NCBI GenBank assembly: GCA_004802725.1
Contig: SGPM01000444.1
Span: forward strand, 1 to 18,452
Reading direction: 5' to 3'
DNA length: 18,452 nt
From: Antrodiella citrinella
Taxonomy: Eukaryota > Basidiomycota > Agaricomycetes > Polyporales > Steccherinaceae
In this document: positions 1 through 9,363 of the stretch, piece by piece
Layout: each line of letters starts with the position of its first letter
How positions within the stretch are numbered: position 1 is the stretch's first letter
Translations under genes and position numbers: made by a program
The notes under the pieces: model-generated
Database searches by the model: none
Seen by the model: only the letters and a program-made list of their open reading frames with translations
What the model was told of the DNA's origin: nothing

Positions 1-16
1 CTCGTATTCGCTCTCG

Positions 17-2054
17 CTATCGCTGTCTTCGTCGAAGGGCGTCGGTGACGGGGGTGTCCTCAGGACGAGACGTGATAGAGGTGTCAGATGGACGACGTGG
101 AGTGGAGCCAGGTTCGACGATGAGGACACGGCGGTGCGGTTTGGGTGTGTCGGGATCGCGGAAGGAAGAGCGGAGGGCCGCAGGCGCTGAGGCACGACGG
201 TTGCTCGTGGTGCTCTTAGCGGTGGATGTGCGCGAAGAGGTGGGATCCGACGAAGTAGAGGCACGACGGTCGTCGGTGGAGTGATAGGACGGGGCATTGT
301 CTGAGTAGTCTGAACCGGAAGACCCGCGTCGTTCGCCCTTCTCGTTCTGTGCGTCTTTGGATGAAGACGCAGAAGGGGCGGAGGCTGCCTTGGCCTTCCT
401 CTCAGCGTCTCTCTGCTTCTCCCAGGCAAGGGCGTCCTCGCTCTTGAAGCCATGTGCGATGCGCTCCCATCGTGTCAAGAGCCACTCCATCAGCTCTCTC
501 GCCATCTCCTTGTTGGGTCCGCCAAACAATCTCCAAGCGAACTTCTCGGCGAGGTACTTGACGCTGGAGTTGTTCTCGGGGTAGTCCGACAGAGATGCGA
601 GGAAGGTGAAGAGATAGACGAACACTGCAAAGCAGTGTGGGGCGATGAGCATGCTGAGGAGGCGTGCGTGGTGGACCTGAGGCGTCTCGAGCTGCATGAG
701 CTCTTTGTACATCTGAGTACGCCTCTGGACGACGCTGGGGCGGTTGATGATGACCTGGTCCGGATGCGACGCTGCGAAGGCGGCGCGGCGATCCCGCTCC
801 TGGCGACGCAGCTTGCGACGTTGCAGCTTGCGGCGGGATCTGAATGAAGGGAGGTTGGGGCAGGCCTCGTCTTCCGCGCTCTCCGCTTCCGCCTCCGTGT
901 CCGTGTCTTCGTAGTCCACTCCCTCTAGTGTCTGGCACTTGCGCGTGTGGATTTTGCGCTTGCTCTCCTTTTCGCGGGTGAGCGCTGGCTCGACGCACCA
1001 CGCAGAGAATGCGTCGGTGAAAGTGCGGTGCATGATGGGCTCGGGGTTGGAGGTGATCCAGTAGCTCAAGACGCTGGCCACGGTTGTGATGGATTCGCGG
1101 CGAAGGTCGGGGAATGGACCAATATCTGTGAGCTTGTCGAATCTGTCGACGAGTGCCATGACCCGCACAGGGTCCGGCTTCGTTTTGAACAGATCTGGTG
1201 TTTTCATACCTATGTGATGTGGTGTCAGCCTCATATGTGTGTGGATGTTCTATGTAATATACGTACCACGACGATAAAGCTCTTCAACGCAAGCTGCGAC
1301 CACGATGGGCACCCGGAACTGGAATCCATGCGCGGAGACCGGTGTCGAAGCTTTCTCGTCGATGACTTTAATATGTCCGCCGAAGACATCTTTGCAGAAG
1401 AGATGAATATCAATCTAGACTGAGCAGGAACAAAGAGGGAGGAAGGCACTTACGGAAGTCGCGGGTGTACTTGATATAATCCCGCTCCGCTTGCTGGACC
1501 AAGAACTTGTACTCCTTCTTGCGAGGATGATGAGCCAACCCGTCCTGGTCGTTGTTATCCCACCAGGATCCGGTCAACACGTCCTCAGCAGCCAAGTAAT
1601 CGATGAAGCGTTTACGGTCCTTGGCCAAAGTGCGCTGGAGTGTCTTCATGACGCACTTCAAGCCGGGATGCGGGAACGGCGTGTCGGAGTGCGCGCGGTA
1701 GTAGCGGTTCGGGATCTCGGTGGTGTTCACCGACACGTAGCTCACTTTCGTCGTGCAGTCGGGGACGGGCATGCCCATGCGCCAGTCCGACGGCATGAAC
1801 GACGGACGTCTGTCCGAGTGGCGCGCCATGTACCGGTTCGGGAGGGTCTCGGGCGGAATCAGAATTTGGCGGGCTGACCGCTCTGTCTCGCGTCTCCTGG
1901 CGAGCCTCTTGCGCGCTGAGGCGGCTTTCGCCTCCTCGTCTGCGGGCTTAAGGGATACAGAGAGCTCGTGAAGGAGGAGTTTAGGCTTATCGAGGGAGAG
2001 CCTGGGACCGAATTGAGGTGCGGAAGGGTCACGCTTGACAAGGAGGCACTCCAT
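17..2054 (-). CDS. RhoGAP-domain-like protein, probably without arginine finger
   Basis: Three exons on the minus strand: 2054-1454, 1389-1267 and 1209-17, joined by introns of 64 and 57 nt (gtaagt...gcaaag and gtacgt...catag). They give a 638-residue protein. The start at 2054 is the ATG of MECLLVKRD. Residues from about 222 (GFQFRVPIVVAACVEEL, then LYRRGMKTPDLF) match the start of the RhoGAP fold, which stimulates GTP hydrolysis by Rho GTPases. The second half of the fold is seen in the VLSYWITSNPEPI segment and again around SSVKYLAEKFAWRLFGG. About 90 charged residues (acidic, then Arg/Lys-rich) are inserted between these halves. At the position of the catalytic arginine finger (GIFR in the family) the protein reads DLFK, with Lys250. 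The C-terminus is Ser/Arg-rich and probably disordered. The last codons may be out of frame (see findings). GAP activity is therefore doubtful; a Rho-binding scaffold role is possible. Confidence 0.8.
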
Positions 2055-2282
2055 GATGATAGTGGTAGAGGTGGTTTGAGAGTCGGTGTGGTGTAATTGG
2101 ATGGTGTGAACGACTAGTGACTTGCACAAGTGTTATGCGATATGGGAAGGTGGGTGTCTGTAGTAGGCAAGTGGTGGTATGAAGAACTGTGACTAGCACG
2201 AGTACTTTGTGTCTGAGTATTGTAGTGGATAGGTGGTGGTCGGGAACAAGTGCTTTTGGACCTTACGAGCGAAAGTGAGGGC

Positions 2283-2290
2283 CTTTTATA
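2283..2290 (-). promoter_or_regulatory. TATA box of the RhoGAP-like gene
   Basis: The minus strand reads TATAAAAG, a perfect TATA box, about 230 nt upstream of the chosen ATG at 2054. That would leave a 5' leader of roughly 200 nt. The surrounding 2055-2829 holds no convincing gene and is best read as promoter plus spacer to the tRNA. Confidence 0.55.
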
Positions 2291-2820
2291 CTTTTCCAGC
2301 ATTCCTCGAGTGAAGGCGCCGAGGAGCGGGGGCGTTGGGAATCAGAGGGAGGGAGCGTCGGGACTGCAGCGACTAGCGGGAGGGTGGCGGCGGCACGGAA
2401 CGGAGCGTACACCGTCCACGCACCCCGCCTCGGGTCATAACACCCCTTGGGTGTTTCCCTTACTCCATTCTAGCAACGAGTTGGACTATAGAGAAGTTCA
2501 ATAGTATGGACGCACCATTCAAGTTGTAAAGATTCGACTTTCAATCTGAGGCTGGCTCTCCATGCTAATGCGTATCTTTTTCGTTTACGCACGACCCGGT
2601 TACACTATACAGCACTGTTTCATCACACGACACGCGTCGTGCGAGATGTGCCAGACAGAATCGAGCAGCAAGTACTTTGAAGTCGACGCGCCGCGCCCGA
2701 CCGACCACTCTACTCCTCGGAGATTGCCGATCGAGGTATCTTGTTCGTTGTCGATCTTTCAGCAGGGAGCCGAAATCCACATCGAAGAATCATTAATCAT
2801 TCATCTCTCTAGAGAGAACG

Positions 2821-2827
2821 AAAAAAA
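2821..2827 (-). terminator. RNA polymerase III terminator of tRNA-Ala
   Basis: On the minus strand a run of seven T residues begins three bases after the tRNA discriminator base. This is the usual Pol III termination signal. Confidence 0.85.
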
Positions 2828-2829
2828 CT

Positions 2830-2921
2830 TGGACACACTGGGAATTGAACCCAGCACCCCCCGCAGCTTACAAGTGGAACACTTGCTAAGCGGATGTGAT
2901 AACCAACTACACCATGCGCCC
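2830..2921 (-). tRNA. tRNA-Ala (anticodon AGC) with an 18-nt intron
   Basis: A full cloverleaf can be folded on the minus strand. The acceptor stem GGGCGCA pairs with TGTGTCC, including G3:U70, the alanine identity element. The A box reads TGGTGTAGTTGG. The anticodon stem TCCGC pairs with GCGGG. The T arm is CTGGG-TTCAATT-CCCAG, and the discriminator is A. The anticodon AGC lies at 2887-2885. An 18-nt intron at 2883-2866 follows the base 3' of the anticodon, the canonical nuclear tRNA intron position. The mature tRNA would be 74 nt before CCA addition. A Pol III terminator follows directly. Confidence 0.93.
2866..2883 (-). other. Intron of tRNA-Ala(AGC)
   Basis: An 18-nt insertion between position 37 and position 38 of the anticodon loop. 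Removing it restores a 7-base loop, TTAGCAT. It would be removed by the tRNA splicing endonuclease and ligase, not the spliceosome. Confidence 0.85.
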
Positions 2922-3084
2922 ATATGATAGTTGTTCCCCGGTGCATTCAGTATCCCGCACCTCCTCACTTCCGTTCTTCCTGTTCCGAGCCCGATGAGCA
3001 ATGGAAATGAGAAGAGTGCATTATACTAACAGCTGTACAGTATTACTGACAACAAGGAGAATGGATTATCAAACACTTGAATTC

Positions 3085-3519
3085 CTAATATGTAACGGTC
3101 GCAGCCTTCCCCCGCCATGTCTCCCAATTCTCCAAGACAACCTCCGTGATGAAATGCGCAACGTCTCTCCTCGAGACCGTATACCCCCTCAGCTCCCCCT
3201 CACTATACCTATACGGGAGCGCCGCACCAGGGGCGACCTCATCTGCCTTACACGCTCCATCCGTCAACAACATCGGCCTCACAATGACCGCATCCGTCCA
3301 CGGCGCTGACCCGTTCTTTGGCGCGACGGCGTCCTTCCAGCCCTGCGGCATGATCTCCGCGTCCGGCCTCGGGGTCAGCGGCGGGCCAGGGCCTGCCTGA
3401 CGCCTCGACGACGAGTGGACACCAGAAGGGACAATTCCTCCACCAGAAATTCCTCTCGGAGACGTCAACGCCGGGTCACGGGAGCATCCCAACGAAGAGT
3501 CGTAAGAGCTCGGTGTTGG
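3085..3519 (-). pseudogene. C-terminal fragment of an NAD(P)-binding Rossmann-type protein
   Basis: An open frame of 144 residues runs on the minus strand from a stop at 3522-3520 to a TAG at 3087-3085. Its last ~80 residues (PWTDAVIVRPMLLTDG, then GYTVSRRDVAHF and a C-terminal ENWETWRGKAATVTY) resemble the C-terminal half of the NAD(P)-binding (PF13460-like) family. In that family the VRP and SRRDVA segments are characteristic. The N-terminal Rossmann half with the glycine-rich dinucleotide loop is absent. I could not find it on the minus strand up to about 4000. The frame has no in-frame ATG before the domain; a TTG at 3492 is the first alternative. It is either a decayed, truncated gene or the last exon of a gene whose earlier exons I failed to see. 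Confidence 0.5.
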
Positions 3520-5846
3520 TCAGACCTTACGTCTTCTGCTCCATTCGTCTTAGGCTGTGCCTATAATTGTATTTCATCTGTCGCCTGGTTTCCTCTTCAT
3601 TTTATGTAGCCTTCGAGATATTTTATTGTCCTTGTTTATTCTGCATCATGTATCATTCCACTTACCTGTTGATATTTTCATGGAGAGACAATAGTCTCAT
3701 ATCGCACCTGGTAGTCCGAGTCGGCGAAACCTTCCTCGATGTTACGGTTTCATGGGAGACACACAGAGCGCTGATAAGATGCATCATCATTGTCAAATGA
3801 TAGTGCGCCGAGAAGTATCCTTCTTCGGACAGCTTCTGCTACCTCATGGCAAGCTGAGCCAGAACACTTCTGGCATGAATGACCGCAGCGGACATGTGAT
3901 TTGGCTCGTAATCACCTCAGGTCTGAGAACAACGATATCACGAGAGCGTAGAATCGGAACTGAATTTGACTGAACGCACCAAGAAGTCTGCAGCGATTCG
4001 GTGATTTATGAAATGAGCGTTCGACGCGGTGGTTCCGGCTTTCCAACTTGTCTGAGAGAAACAGTGGGTATGTCTCGTTAGGTCTAATGCTGAAGCCGCA
4101 TCCCTTGCATGTTCCGTCGCCTATCGCTTGAACCTCCAGCGACTTGCTTTGTTTTTTGTTACTAAAGTCCGAGTTACAGGTCTGTGAACCGGATGCAGTG
4201 AGAGTTCTCCGACTAACAAGGTAGACTGACATACAATCATGGTTTATCGTCTTCATCGATCTCGATATGAATAGCTGTATATATTCGGCGTAGAACGGCA
4301 AGATAAGTATACAAAGCTCACGCACTTCGAAGTATGCGGGGCAAAATGTATGCTCTGCTGGCAGACTGCTGCGCTGGCGGTGGTGATATTTAGCCGTCGG
4401 TTTTGGTATCCTCGAGGCACCGCGTATCCTACTTGATCATACTTACCATATTTGGATCGGGCGTCAACGGGGTTGTCGTTTAATTTCGTAGGTCTCCAGC
4501 TGGCTTTCTGAATCCTCCCTCCTCCCGTTTGCTTTGCGTCGTACAGGCCAATGACCCCGTCACCCTTGTACACAACCTATTATCAACGAGGCAGAATCCT
4601 CTACGTATCTGCTCCGCCGTTGTATCGATGGACGCTCTGATCTCGTTGTCGCCACAGTCCGCATATCGCGGCTGAAAACTGCTCCGTTGACTATGACTAG
4701 GTCCTCTGTCTTCAAAACTAAACCTTAATGATCTTCGGATGCGCAGAATGACATGCGGTCTCTGTGGATATGATTTCCTCCGATAAATCGTCGCCGGGAT
4801 CCATCCGAGACTCGACATCGCGGCGCAGGTCGGGAATCATTCAGACGACGAAGTACGAGATTCTTTATTGGCGCTTTGATCAAGCAAACAAGTCCGTCTC
4901 CTTGTGCGCCATGCACAAAATGAACCATATATGGATGCACAGGAGTCGCGCACGATGTAACGAATATAGTCATCACGCCAGCTCCGTCGCCTCCCCACGT
5001 CTGGGTTTGTTGGATGGCGACCAATGACAAGGCTCGCCACAGCAGGCAAATTCATGGGCGTATTTTCAACCATCTATCAGAATATCCTTCTTCCAACAAC
5101 AACTGTGCGTAATCGGTCCTTTTCTTTGGTCTCCGTCATCGTGCTGTCCTGACAATCAATCTTCATCTTTGTAGACGCGCGCTTAAGGCCGCGCTTTGGC
5201 TGGCTCTCCGAACCTTTTCGTACGCCACAGATGAAGGCCAGGCTTTACATCGCAAATCAATGTCAACAGTCGATGATCACGCTTTCAGTATGCGAACATG
5301 GCGGAAGGTATGTTATGTCCCTCTATCCGATGAAATGACGACCTTATCCTGATTTGTGTCACTAGGGCCGGTCTGGGTGGCACCTGTGGCCTCATCCCGT
5401 AGATTCTGCTTCAACGAAGCCACTTCACTGAACTTGGTGTATGCCTTGAGAAGTCGCCGCGTGTAGCGCGAGTGCTCCGCTGTTTACCATGCATACAGTT
5501 TATCTCCCCTAACGCCTCATCTCTTCAGCATCACAGTGTGGATCAACGGTGAGTTCTCTCTCAAACCGCACGCATATTAGGTTTGCAGAGCTTGGCGCGG
5601 TCATCATGGAAAGTCGCAGCTCCGCTCAGCGCGTTGAGCGACCTCGAGGTCCATCGTGTTGTGGGCTTACAGCAATTCCCAACGCGGAAGGGATATTCAC
5701 TATGGATCAAGGGGATGCATATCCGTCCAAGGATGTTATCGCGTCTTTACGACAGAGCTATTTAGGAGCACAACTTTCTGAATGTACAAGCATCCAAACC
5801 CAAGGATACTTCGCCACAGTCCAGTCAAGTCTACCAGCTGTCCAAT
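3520..5846. other. 2.3 kb region without an intact gene; possible gene relics
   Basis: No chain of exons gives a recognisable full protein on either strand. Three pieces stand out. The first is an exon-like segment on the minus strand at 4576-4447 (separate entry). The second is a 137-residue open frame on the minus strand ending at 3912. The third is a short minus-strand frame at 3848-3750 whose VRRRILLGALSF resembles the C-terminal part of amidase/GatA proteins. Together with the truncated NAD(P)-binding fragment next to it, this suggests a zone of decayed genes. The sequence is lower in codon regularity than the genes to its right. Confidence 0.35.
4447..4576 (-). pseudogene. Orphan exon-like segment, unknown product
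   Basis: A 130-nt open segment on the minus strand is bounded by a TAG acceptor and a strong gtaagt donor. It reads VVYKGDGVIGLYDAKQ, followed by TGGGRIQKASWRPTKL. An in-frame stop lies directly upstream, so it can only be coding if spliced at this acceptor. Codon third positions look fungal-coding. I do not recognise the family. No convincing upstream exon with a matching donor was found. Downstream, an acceptor near 4370 could join it to the open frame ending at 3912, but that frame is not recognisable either. Confidence 0.3.
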
Positions 5847-7009
5847 ATGTCTTACAACCCTAGCTCGCTTTATGGTTCTTCTCCCCAGTCCTCTCCTCGG
5901 TCTTCCCCTTCTTCTACGACGCTTTCTTCTCCTTCTTCTACTACTCTGTCTTCTCCTTCATCGACCACTCTGTCTTCCCCTCGTTCCACTGCCTCTTCTC
6001 CTCGCTCTACTGCCTCTTCCCCTCGCTCAGACGTCTCTTCCCCTCGTTCAAATGTCTCTTCCCCTCTTTCCGCTGATTCTCCCTCGGGCTTCTACCGCTC
6101 GTCCCCGGCTCTGTCTGAGGCAACTACTCGCGATTCCACTACTCCTCCCCGATCGGTCGCCACTTCTCCTTCGCCCCACTCGGATTCACGTAACTCGGCA
6201 GCCACTGAGTAAGTCGTAGAGCAATGCATACATTCGACATGCTCTAATTCTCATATGTCTAATTTGCGCAGACCTGCTTCGTATCGGTACACAGTTGATG
6301 CGAATGGCAACCCTATGACTTTTATGCGACCTCGGCGTGAAGTCACTCATGGTCCGTCTACATTTCTCGAATCGAGACGAATTATGTTAATGCTGAGCTC
6401 TCCTTAGAATCGGACGACGACGATTTGAGTATGCACATGGGTGCTCTCTCTGTACGGGACACTGCTCCTGAGCGCCGACAGAATCTCCATGGGGGCCGTT
6501 CCCTTTCTCCGAGCCCTCCGATGTCGGGGGAACCCGTAAGCACAGAATGGGAGCAGTTTGCATCGACCCACTCGCCTCGTCCTCGCTGCGCTTGTCTCTG
6601 GAATGCTGGGCGTCATCCTTGCCAATTTGTTTCAGACACTCGTAGCGTCAAACGACACATCGAGTCTGTGCACCTCAGGATCAAGTGAACCTTCTATATT
6701 TTCATTCACCTTTACAGTCAATTAACAGCTATATGTCACAGACCGCACGTTTGTGAGTACTGTGACAGGCCATTTGCGCTTCTCACAAACAGAGAGGTTC
6801 ACAAGCGGATTCAGTACGTGTTTCATTGCTCACATTCTTTTTCTTGCTGATATGCGATGTGCAGCATAGCGAATCCTCTCACTCCCTACCCTTGCACCGT
6901 TGAACCTTGCAAGGAGCTTTTTGCTGACATCTCCTCTCGTCGTCATCATGAGCTACGCGCGCATTCGCTTGCGCCCGAGGAATCGACAACCCCTCCTTTA
7001 AACTACTAA
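5847..7009 (+). CDS. C2H2 zinc-finger protein with Ser-Pro repeat N-terminus
   Basis: Five exons, 5847-6208, 6272-6351, 6408-6684, 6742-6813 and 6865-7009, give 311 residues. The four introns are 51-63 nt and all splice in phase. Residues 19-73 are tandem Ser-Pro units (SSPSSTTL three times, then SSPRSTA-type units). An acidic patch (ESDDDD) lies at 148-153. Three zinc-finger-like modules follow. The first is atypical: C210, C219, H231, H236. The second is canonical C-X2-C-X12-H-X3-H: C244, C247, H260, H264. The third has C274, C279, H292 and H297. A nuclear DNA-binding regulator is the likely role; targets cannot be read from the sequence. Intron 4 splits the codon of zinc ligand H264. The chosen ATG is the first in this frame before the repeat; an upstream non-coding exon is possible. 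Confidence 0.82.
5901..6065 (+). repeat. Tandem Ser-Pro coding repeat (24- then 21-nt units)
   Basis: Three 24-nt units encoding SSPSSTTL are followed by about four 21-nt units encoding SSPRS plus two variable residues. The plus strand is almost entirely pyrimidine (TCTTCTCC-type), giving strong strand asymmetry. The units are imperfect, so the array is not a very recent expansion. Confidence 0.85.
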
Positions 7010-7426
7010 TCAGTAATTTTCGTATCTCTACTCCAACATTGACTCGCTGTACTTGTAACTTGCTCAGTCCATAGGGCCTTCTCCCTAATTTAGTGAAAAC
7101 GTGTCATATAATGAGAATCTCGGGTTATGACTAGCGGACCCAGGTGTGCTGGTTGGTAGCGAACTTTGTCAAATCGCCCTGGTAATTTCTCGAGTCAATA
7201 AGAAATGAGTTGGTAATTTCACGTTCAGCCAGACTCGTCTACCTGTGAATCCAGACTTTTTACTGCAGCGATCACGGTGAGTCAATTTTGAGCTCCCATT
7301 GGTTCGGGCGGCTCGGCCATAACGCCGTACCGGCGAGACGCTCGTTACGTCGATCGACCAACAGCCACCCACAACGAACTACATCTTGATTCTTGAACTC
7401 TCTATCTTCTTGTTCATTCTATATAT
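7010..7426. other. Intergenic spacer, zinc-finger gene to MIX23 gene
   Basis: This holds the 3' end of the zinc-finger gene and the promoter of the next gene. I see no gene in it. A TATATAT run at 7421-7428 directly abuts the MIX23 start codon and is too close to serve as that gene's TATA box. Confidence 0.5.
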
Positions 7427-8216
7427 ATGCCAGCCAAGCAACCAGAACTGGGAAGCCTTGCAATACAGGCTCCGACAATAGCACCGCAGACTGTTCATGT
7501 CACTGCGACTACATGCCACGATATTTCTTTGTTCAAAGGTGCGTTCAAACGATGTCGCATGACTTTATCTGCTGATATCAGACTTGCGCTGTGATTACAA
7601 CAGAGCTCATGAAGGAGTACAGGAGATTGGATGACACAATAACAATGCGTTACAACCGCACTACAGCTCAGTTCAGGGACCGGGACCGCTCAGGGATGGG
7701 CGGTAAAGGAAACGTACAGGATCAGACATGTGTGCATCTTTGGAGAGAACTGGTAGGTAAGTACATTGAGTTTTTACTGTGGCGCTGATGAAGAGACTCT
7801 ATCTCCATGCAGAGAACTGGAAGCGCAGAAGGGACATAATTGAGTATTGCGTGGGCGTAGTGGATACATCCATGCAAGAGAAGCAAAAACTTGTGGCCAG
7901 CGATGCGGACCCTGCAACGCAGCGAACGATTAAGGGTGCATTATACGCGGATGAAGTGAAGGTGCGTTTTTACAATGTCCTATATTCGTGTCATCGCTCA
8001 GCCGTGTCCTTTGACAGCGAAACATGATGCACAACGAGCTTGCTGTTGAGGTGATTGTCCGAGATCGGTCAATAGACGGTGCGTTTGTTTTAAACGTTAA
8101 ATTCCCTTCGGGCTTACGGCGTTGCAGCATTCCGGTCTCGTTGCAAATATTTCGAGCCACCACCGTCTGACGTAGAAGCACGGAAATGGTGGGACGCCGT
8201 TGCGCCTAAGTCTTAG
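7427..8216 (+). CDS. MIX23 / caffeine-induced death protein 2 (Cid2) family protein
   Basis: Five exons, 7427-7538, 7604-7756, 7813-7961, 8018-8078 and 8128-8216, give 187 residues. The introns are 49-65 nt. Family hallmarks are in order: TTCHDISLFKELM at about residues 28-40; RRLDDTITMRYN; QTCVHLWRELVENW; RDIIEYCVGVVD; and near the end IVRDRSIDAFRSRCKYFEPP. This layout matches MIX23 (CCDC58 in animals, Cid2 in Pfam), a small helical protein of the mitochondrial intermembrane space that uses conserved cysteines. Visible family cysteines include C30 and those in QTC, EYC and SRC. The start ATG at 7427 is the first in frame and gives the expected short N-terminus. A Gly/Arg/Asp-rich loop (RDRDRSGMGGKGN) sits between the first and second helices. 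Localisation is inferred from the family. Confidence 0.88.
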
Positions 8217-8463
8217 CCTCACAGCGTTTCAGCACAGTCGGACATCTTTTCCATATACCAACCACACCACAACTCTTACTATACTATGTCCGGCGACACT
8301 CTTCAGACTTCACTGTGACCTCAACTCGGGATGAGGCGCCAAAGTACCTGTAACTTAGAATATCCTTTAGCTCAGCAAGCTTACGCGATGATATGATGCA
8401 ATGACGCAACTTTGTCTCTGGATTGCAACTGTTCCAAAACTGTTCGCAGTTTTTGAGGTTGCT

Positions 8464-8473
8464 GATATATATG
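8464..8473 (+). promoter_or_regulatory. TATA-like element of the GILT-like gene
   Basis: GATATATATG lies about 40 nt upstream of the ATG at 8511, a short fungal promoter spacing. The rest of 8217-8510 is plain intergenic sequence. Confidence 0.4.
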
Positions 8474-8510
8474 TGACGAGCTTTTCAGCATCTGACTATC
8501 GACGACGACA

Positions 8511-9363
8511 ATGAAACTATCAACATTTCTCCCCGCTGTTCAGCTATCGACCCTTGCTTATGCTTCATTCTTACCGCAAATGCCTTTGCAACGTGCAGTG
8601 AAGGTCCCGGTGGTTCTCGGTGTTATGAGCCAATGTCCAGATGCAATCCTATGTGAATCTGTTTTCGACGATGTGGTGGAACAAGTCGGCGGAAAGATCG
8701 ATCTTTCCCTTACATTCATTGGAACGTACGTCCCATTACACATGCACCGCAATGACATGCTGATGTTCAACTACAGCATCAATACTTCTGACTCTGAGTT
8801 CGGAGTGACTTGCAAGCATGGACCAGGCGAATGCGCGGGAAATGTTCACGAATTATGCGCAAGCAAATACGAGTCATTTGACAAATGGTGGCCATTCGTT
8901 CAATGCCAGAACAAGCTGCCGCGATTGGACATCGGAACACCTGCTGCAACGCTTCAATGCGCCGCTGAATCCGATATTGCATGGGACGAGGGACCGGCAG
9001 GAGCATGCGCCGGACCAGATGGGTCTGCTAGCGGAGAGGAAGGGGTGCAACTTCTGAAGGAGAGCGTAAAGGTCACGGCAAGCTTGGGAATTACGTGAGT
9101 CCGACCGTTTGCGCGCAACGAGTCGCTCCTAACGCTCGGAATATATGTAGGAAAAGCTGTACGATCGTCATCAACAATAAGCAGGTATGCATTCGGGATA
9201 GCGACTGGTATTCGTGCCCAGTAAGCAACATGATCCTTGAATTCTTTTCACGAACTGACGAGCGCTCGGGAAACAGGGCGGTCATGAACCCGAGGACTTC
9301 GTACGGCAGATTGAGACAGAGTTTGCAAAGCTCAATGGTGGGAGCTCGGAGTGGGATGCATAG
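8511..9363 (+). CDS. Secreted GILT-like thiol reductase family protein
   Basis: Three exons, 8511-9094, 9151-9220 and 9277-9363 (introns 56 nt each), give 246 residues. The N-terminus (MKLSTFLPAVQLSTLAYAS) is a signal peptide. The GILT signature C-x-HG-x2-EC-x2-N-x4-C is exact: CKHGPGECAGNVHELC. Family members are thioredoxin-fold enzymes that reduce disulfides in acidic compartments. The segment that normally holds the CXXC active site reads SQCPDAILCESV, so the two cysteines (C42 and C48) are five residues apart. WWPFVQC and the C-terminal SDWYSCPGGHEPEDF also fit the family. It probably acts in the secretory/vacuolar pathway or outside the cell. Whether the widened cysteine pair is redox-active cannot be told from sequence. 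Confidence 0.85.

Larger units (their letters stand above)
2055..2829. other. Intergenic region between RhoGAP-like gene and tRNA
   Basis: This contains the promoter and leader of the minus-strand RhoGAP-like gene. I see no reading frame with a recognisable protein on either strand and no splice-consistent chain of exons. The end next to the tRNA holds the T-run listed as its terminator. Confidence 0.5.

Noticed and set aside
402..1001. 199-residue minus-strand frame overlapping the RhoGAP-like exon
   Set aside because: It is an alternative frame of a well-supported coding exon and has a Pro/Arg/His-biased shadow composition.
5230..5863. Possible small plus-strand gene with exons near 5298-5307, 5367-5440 and 5549-5863 (reading MAEGPVW..., ending in VQYVLQP)
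   Set aside because: One required intron would be only about 32 nt, the peptide is not recognisable, and it runs into the zinc-finger start codon. Upstream untranslated sequence is more likely.
7421..7429. TATATATATG as a TATA box for the MIX23 gene
   Set aside because: The run touches the start codon itself, so it cannot position a transcript that includes that ATG.
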